NCBI GenBank assembly: GCA_002399815.1
Contig: DHEJ01000010.1
Span: 4,608-68,607 of the forward strand
DNA from: Acholeplasmataceae bacterium UBA4853
Lineage (GTDB): Bacteria > Bacillota_I > Bacilli_A > Acholeplasmatales > Acholeplasmataceae
Direction: 5' to 3'
Length of the DNA stretch: 64,000 bases
Position numbers and translations under genes: made by a program
Part shown: piece by piece, positions 51,025 to 60,182 of the stretch
How positions within the stretch are numbered: the first letter of the stretch is position 1
Layout of the letters: the number at the start of each line of letters is the position of its first letter
Notes under the pieces: generated by a model
What the model saw: only the letters and a program-made list of their open reading frames with translations
What the model was told of the DNA's origin: nothing
Databases searched by the model: none

Positions 51025-51732
51025 TTGAATCAACATAATACACATTGTGAACATGACGATATGAGTTCAGATAAAAATTGTTTACTTAAAGTGCCAATTT
51101 TTAATCATTTAGCATATGATCAGCTTGAACATATATTACCACTTTTAAAATCCAAAAAATTCAAGAAAAAAGAGATTATTTATCAAGTTAATGAAAAAGC
51201 AGATACGTTGTATATTATTAAAAAAGGGTTAGTTAGAATGTATCGGTTATCTGAAGGTTATAAAGAGCAATTACTTAGATTTTTATATCCTGGAGACTTT
51301 ACAGGTGAGCTTAATATATTTACCACAAGTGTCCATGAATCCTTTGCAGAGGCGGTTGAAGATACAGATGTTTGTATGATTAAAAAGGATCAGTTTGAAG
51401 CAGTTATTGCAAAGTATCCGGCCATAGCGTTTATGTTACTAAAAGAAATGTCATTAAGATTAGAAGTTGCAGAAAAACAAATGACTTGGATTTCTGCAGA
51501 AACTGTTGAAATGCGAATTGCAAAATTCTTAGTTGGTTTGATGGATCCAAATAAAGATAGTAATATTGTTGAACTTACAATGTCTAGAAAGAATTTGGCA
51601 TCTTTTCTAGGCACCAGTCCCGAGACATTAAGTAGAAGATTAGCACGATTAGAGGATTTGAAGTATATTAAACAATTATCAACCAAAGTGATTCAATTGA
51701 ATGATATTGAGAAGTTATTAGAGTCTGCATAA
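51025..51732 (+). CDS. Crp/Fnr-family transcriptional regulator
   Basis: About 235 aa. An N-terminal His/Cys-rich tail (H and C in NTHCEHDD and DKNC) precedes a cyclic-nucleotide-binding-type beta barrel (KKEIIYQVNEKADTLYIIKKG and YPGDFTGELNIF). The C-terminal HTH is MSRKNLASFLGTSPETLSRRLARLE. The tail may bind metal or sense redox, which fits its place after the P-type ATPase. Start TTG 51025 with AGGTG 6 bases upstream; the GTG at 51016 is part of the SD. The Arg/Ser set for cAMP is not seen, so cAMP binding is unlikely. Confidence 0.85.
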   Translation: MNQHNTHCEHDDMSSDKNCLLKVPIFNHLAYDQLEHILPLLKSKKFKKKEIIYQVNEKADTLYIIKKGLVRMYRLSEGYKEQLLRFLYPGDFTGELNIFTTSVHESFAEAVEDTDVCMIKKDQFEAVIAKYPAIAFMLLKEMSLRLEVAEKQMTWISAETVEMRIAKFLVGLMDPNKDSNIVELTMSRKNLASFLGTSPETLSRRLARLEDLKYIKQLSTKVIQLNDIEKLLESA

Positions 51733-51782
51733 AATAAGAAATAAATATGTCATAATGAAAATGATTCTATGATAAAAGATGT

Positions 51783-51823
51783 AAAAAAGTCTACAAGGCG
51801 CTTTCCATGATGTAGACTTTTTT
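51783..51823. terminator. intrinsic terminator
   Basis: AAAAAAGTCTACA (51783-51795) pairs with TGTAGACTTTTTT (51811-51823), 13 bp. Confidence 0.88.
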
Positions 51824-51902
51824 CATTTTTATTTTCATAAATTTTCACTGATTTTAATTCTAAATATTGGTATATAATGATTAAACCAAAGAGGAAAAAA
51901 TA

Positions 51903-53177
51903 ATGATTGATATGGAGATATATAAACTTAATAGAAACATTCTATGTATAGATTTAAAGAGTTTTTATGCCTCTGTAGAATGTGCATTACGAGGGCTTGA
52001 TCCATTTACAACACCCTTGGTAGTAGCAGATAGTGGTAGAGGTGGTGGGTCAATTGTTTTGGCTGTAACACCTTACTTAAAATCTAAAGGTATTCCTTCT
52101 AGATGTCGTATATTTGAAATACCAAAAGACCTTGATATCATCTTTGCTAAGCCAAGAATGCAGTCCTATCTGGAGTATTCTAGTAAAGTGATTGAGGTGT
52201 ATTTAGAATTCATCTCGGATGAGGATCTTTATATCTACTCTGTTGATGAGGCGTTTTTAGATGTCACATCCTATTTAAAATTATATGATGTGAGTGCTGA
52301 AGAGCTTGCTAGAAGGATTTTAAAAAGAATTGAGGAAAAATTAAAACTCTATGCAACATGTGGTATTGGACCCAATATGCTTATGGCTAAACTTGCTTTA
52401 GATATTGAATCTAAGAAAGCTAAAGAGTTTATTGCTAAATGGACTTATGAAGATATTCCTTCTAAATTGTGGGAAGTTGAACCTTTAAGTAAAATGTGGG
52501 GGATTGGTTCCCGGATGGAAGCGAATTTAAATGCCTTAGGTTTATATAAGATTGGGGATATTGCAGCATACGATGTTAAGAAGCTAAAGAAAATATATGG
52601 TGTCTTAGGTGAGGAATTATTTTATCATACCCATGGTATTGATTTATCTATGATTAAGGATAAACAAACACTTAGAGGAAAACCTAAATCCTTTGGTGTT
52701 GGTCAAGTTTTATTTAGAAACTATAATGCTGATGAGATTCTTACGATTATTTTAGAAATGACAGATGATGTGACTAGAAGAATGCGAATAGGTAAGAAGA
52801 AGACACGTACAATTTCTTTGTCTATTGGTTATTCAAAGGAGTATCATTCAGGTTTTTCTAGACAGGTAACGCTTGAACAGCCTACACATAATGAATCGGT
52901 TATTTATAAGACGTGTTTGGAAATCTTTGACGCATTCTATGAAGGATTTCCAATTCGAACTGTCAGTATTGGATTAAGTAATCTAACGGATAATAAAACA
53001 TATCAATATTCTATTTTTGAAGATGCTTTAGCACTTGATAAGGAATATCAACTTCAAGCAACATTAGATCAGATTAAGAATAAGTTTGGTAAGAATTCAG
53101 CGACAAGATTAGTATCTGAATTAGAACATTCGACTGCTAAAATGAGAAATAAACAAATTGGTGGACATAATGTATAA
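51903..53177 (+). CDS. Y-family DNA polymerase (UvrX/YqjW, UmuC-like)
   Basis: 424 aa translesion polymerase. Catalytic motifs: DLKSFYASVEC with the first Asp, and YSVDEAFLDVT with the second Asp and Glu. WGIGSRMEANLNALGLYKIGD is the helix-hairpin-helix thumb segment, and the little-finger domain follows. The long insert GRGGGSIVLAVTPYLKSKG and the linked YolD-like gene place it with UvrX/YqjW of Gram-positives and not with DinB. No LexA box could be assigned upstream; the SD AGAGGA precedes ATG 51903. Confidence 0.92.
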   Translation: MIDMEIYKLNRNILCIDLKSFYASVECALRGLDPFTTPLVVADSGRGGGSIVLAVTPYLKSKGIPSRCRIFEIPKDLDIIFAKPRMQSYLEYSSKVIEVYLEFISDEDLYIYSVDEAFLDVTSYLKLYDVSAEELARRILKRIEEKLKLYATCGIGPNMLMAKLALDIESKKAKEFIAKWTYEDIPSKLWEVEPLSKMWGIGSRMEANLNALGLYKIGDIAAYDVKKLKKIYGVLGEELFYHTHGIDLSMIKDKQTLRGKPKSFGVGQVLFRNYNADEILTIILEMTDDVTRRMRIGKKKTRTISLSIGYSKEYHSGFSRQVTLEQPTHNESVIYKTCLEIFDAFYEGFPIRTVSIGLSNLTDNKTYQYSIFEDALALDKEYQLQATLDQIKNKFGKNSATRLVSELEHSTAKMRNKQIGGHNV

Positions 53178-53520
53178 AGACAGAGGAATTATCAAATGGG
53201 CACCATTTGATGCATTGATTGGATTTAATCAAATGATTGCCGATATTAAGTATCGATTAGGTAAAAAAGAGAAGCCTATATTAAGTGAGGATCATTTAGA
53301 TCTGATGAATCGTCACATGCAATATGCTTTAAAGCATCAAATAGAAATCATAATAAACTACTGTGAAGATGGCTACTTTTATGAAGTCTTTGGAACTATA
53401 AAACAAATTGATTCAATTAAAAATCAAATAATACTTTCAATGAATCAAATCATTTCACTTGAAAATATTGTTAATATTTGGTGTGAATCCTATGAAGATA
53501 AACTAAATATCTCAACTTAA
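53170..53520 (+). CDS. YolD-like protein, partner of the Y-family polymerase
   Basis: About 116 aa. DRGIIKWAPFDALIGF at the N-terminus is the standard start of YolD-like proteins (PF08863), which are nearly always next to UvrX-type polymerases. The rest forms a small beta-rich fold. ATG 53170 overlaps the polymerase stop and has GGTGG upstream. Its function is thought to be UmuD-like support of the polymerase, inferred in the field from gene context. Confidence 0.85.
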   Translation: MYKDRGIIKWAPFDALIGFNQMIADIKYRLGKKEKPILSEDHLDLMNRHMQYALKHQIEIIINYCEDGYFYEVFGTIKQIDSIKNQIILSMNQIISLENIVNIWCESYEDKLNIST

Positions 53521-53630
53521 TGATTTATCAATTATTTAGGTGCTTAATTTTTAGAAAAATACACTTTTCTTCAATAAAATAAATGCTCATAACTGCTAAA
53601 TAAAGCCAAATAACAAACTTTCACACATAT

Positions 53631-53666
53631 AAGCAATGACTTTGAATAAAGTCGTTGCTTTTGTTA
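53631..53666 (+). terminator. intrinsic terminator
   Basis: AAGCAATGACTTT (53631-53643), loop GAAT, AAAGTCGTTGCTT (53648-53660), with one G-U pair, then TTG TTAT. The 53521-53845 gap holds this terminator and the ATPase operon promoter, and no gene. Confidence 0.8.
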
Positions 53667-53777
53667 TAATGAAATAGACAAATAATATATAGAAATATCA
53701 GTAAAGATAGATTAAAATGTATATTAGAACTCAAAAAAAATGTACTAAAACAAAATAAGAGTTAATCTGTTCCGTGT

Positions 53778-53803
53778 TATAATTATATTAAAGTTGACTT
53801 TAA
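53778..53803 (+). promoter_or_regulatory. promoter region of the F1Fo ATPase operon with adjacent palindrome
   Basis: TATAAT at 53778-53783 is followed by TTAAAGT-TG-ACTTTAA (53788-53803), a perfect dyad at the probable start site. No good -35 box is seen 17 bases upstream, so an activator or an extended element may be used. The alternative -35 TTGACT at 53794 lies inside the dyad. Confidence 0.5.
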
Positions 53804-53845
53804 CATGAAACTTTTTTAACTCTAGAATAGCGAAAGGAATGTTTT

Positions 53846-54064
53846 ATGAAACGTGCGATCAGATTATATGTACTTGTAACTCAGTTTATATTTACCATGG
53901 TTTTAAGTGGTATTTTGGGTGCAATAATTGGTAAATCAACTGATCCTGAAGGCACTTCAGAAACACTTTACGCGGGTATTGGTTTGGTTATAGGGTTATT
54001 TATAAGCATGATGTTAATCTTACAATTTATGAAAAATGAAAAGTTGGCAAAACACGATGATTAA
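53846..54064 (+). CDS. AtpZ/AtpI-like small membrane protein of the ATPase operon
   Basis: 72 aa with two membrane helices separated by a short polar loop (GKSTDPEG), as in the ATPase gene-1 family (AtpZ). Relatives help Mg2+ handling or assembly of the c-ring. First gene of the operon, SD GAAAGGA, overlapping the next gene by 8 bases. Confidence 0.7.
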   Translation: MKRAIRLYVLVTQFIFTMVLSGILGAIIGKSTDPEGTSETLYAGIGLVIGLFISMMLILQFMKNEKLAKHDD

Positions 54065-54416
54065 TTTAAAAAGAACATACATTTATGCAAGTATCTTATC
54101 ACTAATTGGAATCCTTGTTTATGCGATTTGGTTTTCTGATCTTATTCTATGGTTTTTAATTGCTGTTGGGATAACCCTGATTAATTATTATTTTTTAATT
54201 AGAATAGAAAAATATCAGTCGATTAATCATTTAAATGTTTTAGGTACATTATTTTTGAGATATCTAGTCTATATTATCGTAGCATTTGTAGTGATATGGT
54301 CTCAAAAGGATAGTCCAATATTAATTGAGATTGGTATCACGCTTGCAATAGGATTTTCAGTTGTCCAAGTTAGTAGTATCCTAAATGCTTTAATTAAGAG
54401 AAATGGGGTGAAGTAG
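54057..54416 (+). CDS. atpI: AtpI-like membrane protein of the ATPase operon
   Basis: About 119 aa with four membrane helices, position and size as for AtpI (ATP synthase I), a c-ring assembly factor. ATG 54057 overlaps the stop of the previous gene (ATGATTAA); the frame extends upstream to 54036, but without an SD. Sequence identity to AtpI is weak by eye, so the symbol rests mostly on operon position and topology. Confidence 0.65.
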   Translation: MINLKRTYIYASILSLIGILVYAIWFSDLILWFLIAVGITLINYYFLIRIEKYQSINHLNVLGTLFLRYLVYIIVAFVVIWSQKDSPILIEIGITLAIGFSVVQVSSILNALIKRNGVK

Positions 54417-55090
54417 TGATAGATTACTTAAAATCTATTCCATTTTACATTTGGTCTAGTTACATTATTGTATTTGCTTTAATCATAGTATTTTTGATTG
54501 TAAGAAAACAACTAAGTCGTTTGAAATTAGGCGAAAAACCGGGATTATTTCTAACAGTATTTATTTCACTTGTCGAGTTTATTAATGGATATGTTAAAAC
54601 AAATATTGGTAAGCATTGGCGTTTTGTTGCACCACTTGTACTTGGATTAGGTGCACTGATCTTTGCTTCTAATATTTCTGGTCTATTCTTACTGGATACA
54701 CCAACAAAATATACAACAGTCACGCTTGCGTTTGCACTAGTCAGTGTATTTATTACACAAGCCACTGGGATTAAAAGTAGAAAGTGGAAGCATGCAAAAA
54801 CTTTAGTTGGTCCAATGCCATGGTTATCACCGATTATGGTGCCACTAAATTTATTATCAGATTTAATGCCCTTGATATCCATGACAGTTCGTCTATTTGG
54901 AAATATTGCATCTGGAGCAGCATTACTTACATTGGTTTATGCATTTGGTTCTTGGACAGCAGTATTCTTAGCACCACCATTACATTTACTCTTTGATATT
55001 GGATTTGGATTAATTCAAACAATAGTATTTGTATTATTAACGATTGTATTTACATCAAACAAACTAGAAGAAAGCGATTTTGAAATCTGA
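54416..55090 (+). CDS. atpB: F1Fo ATPase subunit a
   Basis: 224 aa membrane stator subunit forming the ion half-channels beside the c-ring. The essential Arg is in MTVRLFGNIASGAALL (helix 4), and PLNLLSDLMPLISM is the usual preceding segment. GTG 54416 is the start, overlapping the TAG of the preceding gene, with GGGGTGAAG upstream. Ends in TGA. Confidence 0.93.
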   Translation: MIDYLKSIPFYIWSSYIIVFALIIVFLIVRKQLSRLKLGEKPGLFLTVFISLVEFINGYVKTNIGKHWRFVAPLVLGLGALIFASNISGLFLLDTPTKYTTVTLAFALVSVFITQATGIKSRKWKHAKTLVGPMPWLSPIMVPLNLLSDLMPLISMTVRLFGNIASGAALLTLVYAFGSWTAVFLAPPLHLLFDIGFGLIQTIVFVLLTIVFTSNKLEESDFEI

Positions 55091-55103
55091 GGAGGAAGAA
55101 CAT

Positions 55104-55373
55104 ATGAATTTAGAACTATTTAACATTTTACAGGTAATACCAAATGAGTTTTATGCACAGGGTATGGCATATATCGGTGCTGCGATTGCTATTTTAACAG
55201 CTGGTTTCGCAGGTATTGGACAAGGATTAGTTGCAATGAAAGCAGTTGAGGCGGTTGGTCGTCAACCTGAGGCATCAGGTAAAATCACGGTGACCATGAT
55301 TTTAGGTCAAGCAATTGTTGAAACATCAGGTATTTACGCATTAATTATTGCATTTATTTTAGCAAGTAAGTAA
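55104..55373 (+). CDS. atpE: F1Fo ATPase subunit c, sodium-type ligands
   Basis: 89 aa, two-helix hairpin with the loop GRQPEASG. The ion-binding carboxylate is E73 (GQAIVETSGIY). Q40 in helix 1 and T74 and Y78 in helix 2 occupy the places of Gln32, Ser66 and Tyr70 in the Na+ c-ring of Ilyobacter tartaricus, with the same 33-residue Q-to-E spacing. This predicts Na+ coupling. SD GAGGAGG before ATG 55104; the frame is open further upstream to 55080 inside atpB, but that start lacks support. Confidence 0.95.
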   Translation: MNLELFNILQVIPNEFYAQGMAYIGAAIAILTAGFAGIGQGLVAMKAVEAVGRQPEASGKITVTMILGQAIVETSGIYALIIAFILASK

Positions 55374-55383
55374 GGTATTACTT

Positions 55384-55911
55384 ATGGATATTTTCAAAGA
55401 AATTGCTGATGTAATACAAGAAGGACTTAATTCGATATTTGAACGTTGGGATTTAGTTTTATGGCAATTAGGAGCAACAATTATATTATTGATTGCAATC
55501 CGTGTTTTTCTATGGAAACCAATTACTAAATTCTTAGATCAAAGAAGTGATGCACTTTCTAGAGAATTGCATGAAGCAAAACACGAACGTGAACGTGTGA
55601 CTCAAATTCGTTTGGAAACACAAACTGAGTATGAAACAATTAAATCAGAAATTAGAGAATTAAAAGAAACATTACTCAATGAATCACATGCAGAAAAAGA
55701 ACGAATTATTAGTGAAGCAAGAGCTGAGGCAAAAAGAAGAATCAGTCAAGTTGATCATGATATTGCACAAGAAGTTAAAATGCAAAATGAAAAGATTAAA
55801 GAAAATATTAAAAAAATTGCTTTTCAAATTGCTGAGAAAATTGTGGCACATGAAATTGAAGAAGACGAAGTTGATGAAGCCATCAGCGAATTAATTGATC
55901 GTAAATTATGA
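55384..55911 (+). CDS. atpF: F1Fo ATPase subunit b
   Basis: 175 aa peripheral-stalk subunit: one N-terminal membrane helix (about 28-46, ATIILLIAIRVFLW), followed by a long charged helix of the kind that dimerises as a right-handed coiled coil and binds delta. Overlaps atpH by 4 bases. Confidence 0.93.
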   Translation: MDIFKEIADVIQEGLNSIFERWDLVLWQLGATIILLIAIRVFLWKPITKFLDQRSDALSRELHEAKHERERVTQIRLETQTEYETIKSEIRELKETLLNESHAEKERIISEARAEAKRRISQVDHDIAQEVKMQNEKIKENIKKIAFQIAEKIVAHEIEEDEVDEAISELIDRKL

Positions 55912-56423
55912 TTGAAAATACATATGCTGAAGCATTGTTTAAACTTGCAATGAAAGAAAACAGTTTGCAAAGCATGATTGAGCAATTTGAAAATTTTAAT
56001 GATATTGCAATCGATCATCCCGACTGGATTGTTTTACTGGATACATCAAGTATTAGAAATAAAAATAAAAGACAGATGCTTGAAGAGTTAGGTGTATTTG
56101 ATAAGGCGTTCGTTAATTTTTTAATGATTTTGATTAGAAATCATGATATTAAATATTATCAAGACATTTATGAACAATGGATTATATTATCTAGAAGAGA
56201 ACAAAAAATTGCCTTTGTGCATTTATATACTTCAAAAAAATTAAGTAGTAAACAGATTGAAAGATTAAGACAAGAAGTACAAGCGTTTATTCCAAATATG
56301 ACAATTGAGTTTAGAATTCAAATTGATAGTTCTTTAATTGAAGGTATACGTATGACTTATCAAGGTCGTAGTATTGAAAGATCCTTAAAAAGAACCATTG
56401 ATGATATGAAATCAAACATTTAG
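55908..56423 (+). CDS. atpH: F1Fo ATPase subunit delta
   Basis: 171 aa; N-terminal six-helix region starts ENTYAEALFKLAM, as usual for delta/OSCP. The C-terminal signature region reads IDSSLIEGIRMTYQGRSIERSL. It links the b stalk to the top of the alpha/beta hexamer. Confidence 0.92.
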   Translation: MIENTYAEALFKLAMKENSLQSMIEQFENFNDIAIDHPDWIVLLDTSSIRNKNKRQMLEELGVFDKAFVNFLMILIRNHDIKYYQDIYEQWIILSRREQKIAFVHLYTSKKLSSKQIERLRQEVQAFIPNMTIEFRIQIDSSLIEGIRMTYQGRSIERSLKRTIDDMKSNI

Positions 56424-56436
56424 AAAGGACTTAAAT

Positions 56437-57942
56437 ATGGCAAAGATTGACGTAGATCAAATTAGTGCACTCATTCAAAAACAAATCGAAAACTATAAAG
56501 AAGATGTCAGACTTGAATCCGTAGGTCGTGTTTTAAGTGTGGCCGATGGTATTGCCAATGTTTATGGACTTTCTCAAGCAATATTAGGTGAATTAGTTGA
56601 ATTACCTAATAATGTTAAAGGTTTAGTTTTCAATTTAGAACAATATAGTGTTGGTGTTATCTTATTTGGTAGAACTGAATTAATCAAAGAAGGTGACTAC
56701 GTACGCTCAACTAAAAAGATATTTGAAGTGCCAGTTGGTGATGCTTTACTTGGACGTGTTATTGACCCATTAGGTAATCCACTGGATTTAAAAGGTACAA
56801 TTGTTAGTGAAAAAATGTTACCGGTTGAACGTATGGCCAAAAGTATTATGGATCGTGATTTTATTAATGAACCTTTACATACGGGTATTAAAGTTATTGA
56901 TGCGTTAGTTCCAATTGGAAAAGGTCAGCGTGAGTTGATTATTGGTGACAGACAAACGGGTAAAACAACGATTGCTATCGACACCATATTAAATCAAAGA
57001 GATAAAAATGTTATCTGTGTTTATGTGGCAATCGGACAAAAGGATTCATCGATTGCAAATCTAGTTAAATTACTACAAATTAAGGATGCACTTCATTATA
57101 CTGTTGTGGTCAATGCAAGTGCTGCAAAAGAATCAACTTTACTATACCTAGCACCTTATAGTGGTGCAAGTATTGCAGAATACTTTATGGAAAAGGGTAA
57201 AGATGTATTAATTATTTACGATGATTTATCAAAACATGCTGTAGCTTATCGTGAGTTATCTTTATTAATGAAAAGACCTTCTGGTCGTGAAGCATATCCT
57301 GGCGATGTGTTCTATTTACATTCAAGATTACTTGAACGTGCTGGTAAACTAAGTAAAAAACTAGGTGGTGGTAGTATTACAGCACTACCTATTGTTGAAA
57401 CTCAAGCTGGTGATATTAGTGCATATATTCCAACCAATATCATTTCAATTACTGATGGACAATTGTATTTGGAAAATAAATTATTTTATCAAGGAATAAG
57501 ACCTGCAATTAGTGCTGGTTTATCGGTTTCTCGGGTTGGAGGAGCTGCACAGTGGAAGGCTATGAAACAAGTAGCTGGTACACTTAGAATTGCTTTAGCA
57601 AGTTACCGTGAATTAGAATCCTTTGTTCAATTTGGATCAGATTTAGACCAAGCATCTAAAAAACGATTGGACCGTGGTAGAAAAACAGTTGAGATCTTAA
57701 AACAAGATGTTCATGAACTCATTAGTATGGAATCTCAAATTGTTACCTTTTATGCGCTTGAAAATGGTTTTATGGATGATTTAAACTTGAAACAATTAAA
57801 TAACATGATAGATGAAATTCAACAAGGTTTATCTTTAAATGCAATTGGTAGACAACTAAAAGAAGCCTTATCAAGGGATAAAGAGATTAAAGATCGTGAA
57901 TTGCTAGAACAATTTATTCATCATGTAAGGAGATTTGTATAA
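56437..57942 (+). CDS. atpA: F1Fo ATPase subunit alpha
   Basis: 501 aa non-catalytic nucleotide-binding subunit. Walker A GDRQTGKTT at about 169-177, and the alpha signature region GSITALPIVETQAGDISAYI with arginine finger segment downstream (GLSVSRVGG). SD AAAGGA; stop overlaps the start of atpG (TAATG). Confidence 0.97.
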   Translation: MAKIDVDQISALIQKQIENYKEDVRLESVGRVLSVADGIANVYGLSQAILGELVELPNNVKGLVFNLEQYSVGVILFGRTELIKEGDYVRSTKKIFEVPVGDALLGRVIDPLGNPLDLKGTIVSEKMLPVERMAKSIMDRDFINEPLHTGIKVIDALVPIGKGQRELIIGDRQTGKTTIAIDTILNQRDKNVICVYVAIGQKDSSIANLVKLLQIKDALHYTVVVNASAAKESTLLYLAPYSGASIAEYFMEKGKDVLIIYDDLSKHAVAYRELSLLMKRPSGREAYPGDVFYLHSRLLERAGKLSKKLGGGSITALPIVETQAGDISAYIPTNIISITDGQLYLENKLFYQGIRPAISAGLSVSRVGGAAQWKAMKQVAGTLRIALASYRELESFVQFGSDLDQASKKRLDRGRKTVEILKQDVHELISMESQIVTFYALENGFMDDLNLKQLNNMIDEIQQGLSLNAIGRQLKEALSRDKEIKDRELLEQFIHHVRRFV

Positions 57943-58790
57943 TGGCAAATCTTCAACAACTAAAATCAAGAATTGAATCTGTAGAAAAAACTGCTTCAAT
58001 AACTAAGGCTATGTATCAAATCGCATCATCCAAACTCGTATCTACACAAGATAATTATAAAAAGTATCAAGTGTTTAAAAAGACTTTTGATGAGGTTATG
58101 GATACTGTCATAAGTGGTTTTGATACACACCCTTATATGGCAAAAAAGGATGCTTCAAAGCATAAACTTTACATCCTTATTTCAGCTGATCGTGGTTTAG
58201 TTGGTAGTTATCATCATAATTTATTTAAGTTCTTTTTAAATGATATTGAACATCAAGATAAATCATTTTTACATATACTTGCTATCGGTAAAAAGGCATA
58301 TACGTTTGCTAAGAAACATCAAATTGAATTGATTAATGAACGCATTATTCCAAATTATGATCAAATATCTGAATTGACATATCCTAAATATATGAGTAAT
58401 ATTGTCGAACAATTTTTGAATAATTCAATTGGTGAAATTGTTGTTTATTCAAACCATTTTGTTAATAATATGTCTCAAAAACCGATAAGTGAAGTCTTAT
58501 TACCTTTAAAACCTAAAGAAAAATCAGAAAATTTCAATAAGAATTTAATGATTTATGAAGGTGGTAGACATAAAGTATTATCCGAAATTATGTTAATTTA
58601 TATGCAATCTAGAACGTATGGACTTTTACTTGATGCTAAATTAAGTGAGTTTTCATCCCGTATTATGGCGATGAAAAGTGCTACAGATAATGCATCAGAA
58701 GCATTAGATAAGTTGAAATTAAAATATAATCAAGCAAGACAACATAAAATTACAAACGATTTACTAGATATCTCAAATTCTAAATTATAG
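57942..58790 (+). CDS. atpG: F1Fo ATPase subunit gamma
   Basis: 282 aa rotor shaft. The N-terminal helix SRIESVEKTASITKAMYQIA and the C-terminal helix MAMKSATDNASEALDKL form the coiled coil, and the Rossmann-like middle begins LYILISADRGLVGSYHHN. All are family landmarks. Confidence 0.95.
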   Translation: MANLQQLKSRIESVEKTASITKAMYQIASSKLVSTQDNYKKYQVFKKTFDEVMDTVISGFDTHPYMAKKDASKHKLYILISADRGLVGSYHHNLFKFFLNDIEHQDKSFLHILAIGKKAYTFAKKHQIELINERIIPNYDQISELTYPKYMSNIVEQFLNNSIGEIVVYSNHFVNNMSQKPISEVLLPLKPKEKSENFNKNLMIYEGGRHKVLSEIMLIYMQSRTYGLLLDAKLSEFSSRIMAMKSATDNASEALDKLKLKYNQARQHKITNDLLDISNSKL

Positions 58791-58799
58791 GAGGTTACC

Positions 58800-60182
58800 A
58801 TGAAAGGAAAAATTACAGCTATTATTGGACCAGTCATCGATATTTCTTTTTATGATGATCTACCCAATATTAATGATGCCGTTGAAGTATATGTTTCTCC
58901 AGATGATGTGAGAATATTAGAAGTAGCAGCACATTTAGGAAATCATATTGTTAGAACAATTTCGCTTCAGTCTACTGAAGGTTTATCACGTGGTATGGAA
59001 GTTTTTGGACTAAGTAGTCCAGTTAGAGTGCCTGTTGGTAAAAAGGTTTTAGGTAGAATGCTTAATGTCCTTGGTGAACCCATTGATAATCAAGGTAGTA
59101 TACAAACTAAATTAAAAATGCCAATTCATAAAGGGTCACCTGAGTTTCATGAATTAGGTGGAGAAACTGAAATCCTTGAAACTGGGATTAAAGTTATTGA
59201 TTTAATTGCACCATATATTAAAGGTGGTAAAATCGGTTTATTTGGTGGAGCTGGTGTTGGTAAGACAGTATTAATTCAAGAATTGATACATAATGTTGCT
59301 AATGAATATGGTGGAATCTCGGTATTTGCCGGTGTTGGTGAGCGTATTCGTGAGGGTTATGAACTGTATCACGAGATGCAACAATCCGGTGTTTTAGATA
59401 AAACTGCACTTGTTTTTGGTCAAATGAATGAATCCCCAGGAGCAAGATTAAGAGTTGCTTTAACTGCATTAACCATAGCAGAGTATTTTAGAGACGCTGC
59501 TAAACAAAATATATTATTATTTGTTGATAATATCTTTAGATTTATACAAGCTGGTAGTGAAATCTCAGCACTTCTAGGAAGAATGCCTTCAGCGGTTGGA
59601 TATCAACCAACTTTAGCAACTGAAATGGGTAAACTTCAAGAAAGAATTGCATCTACAAGATTTGGATCAATCACTTCGATTCAAGCTGTTTATGTACCTG
59701 CAGATGATTATACAGACCCTGCACCAGCAACATTGTTTTCACATTTAGATTCAACAACTGTATTAAGTAGAAAGTTAACTGAAGAAGGTATTTATCCAGC
59801 TATTGATCCACTCCAATCAACATCAAGAGCATTAACACCATCTGTAGTCGGACAAGAACATTATGACATAGCAAGAGAAGTTCAAAAGATTCTACAAAGA
59901 TATCATGAATTATTAGATATTATTGCGATATTAGGTATGGATGAATTATCTGACGAAGATAAATTAATCGTACACCGTGCGAGAAGAATTCAAAACTTCT
60001 TATCTCAAAATATGAATGTAGCTGAGAAGTTTACAGGTCAAAAAGGATCTTTTGTACCTGTTAGTGAAACAATTAAAGGCTTTAAAGAAATTATTATGGG
60101 TAAACATGATCATTTACCTGAAGAAGCATTTTTAATGGTTGGAACGATTGAAGATGCCATTTTAAAGGCTGAAACCTTATGA
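58800..60182 (+). CDS. atpD: F1Fo ATPase subunit beta
   Basis: 460 aa catalytic subunit. Walker A GGAGVGKTV, catalytic Glu in GVGERIREG, Walker B ILLFVDNIFRF, DELSDEDK loop and PSAVGYQPTLATEMG signature. SD AGGAGG; overlaps atpC by 4 bases. Confidence 0.97.
   Translation: MKGKITAIIGPVIDISFYDDLPNINDAVEVYVSPDDVRILEVAAHLGNHIVRTISLQSTEGLSRGMEVFGLSSPVRVPVGKKVLGRMLNVLGEPIDNQGSIQTKLKMPIHKGSPEFHELGGETEILETGIKVIDLIAPYIKGGKIGLFGGAGVGKTVLIQELIHNVANEYGGISVFAGVGERIREGYELYHEMQQSGVLDKTALVFGQMNESPGARLRVALTALTIAEYFRDAAKQNILLFVDNIFRFIQAGSEISALLGRMPSAVGYQPTLATEMGKLQERIASTRFGSITSIQAVYVPADDYTDPAPATLFSHLDSTTVLSRKLTEEGIYPAIDPLQSTSRALTPSVVGQEHYDIAREVQKILQRYHELLDIIAILGMDELSDEDKLIVHRARRIQNFLSQNMNVAEKFTGQKGSFVPVSETIKGFKEIIMGKHDHLPEEAFLMVGTIEDAILKAETL

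Noticed and set aside
54460..54882. Minus-strand 140-codon frame inside atpB
   Set aside because: Lies wholly inside a conserved ATPase gene and reads as antisense of its codons.
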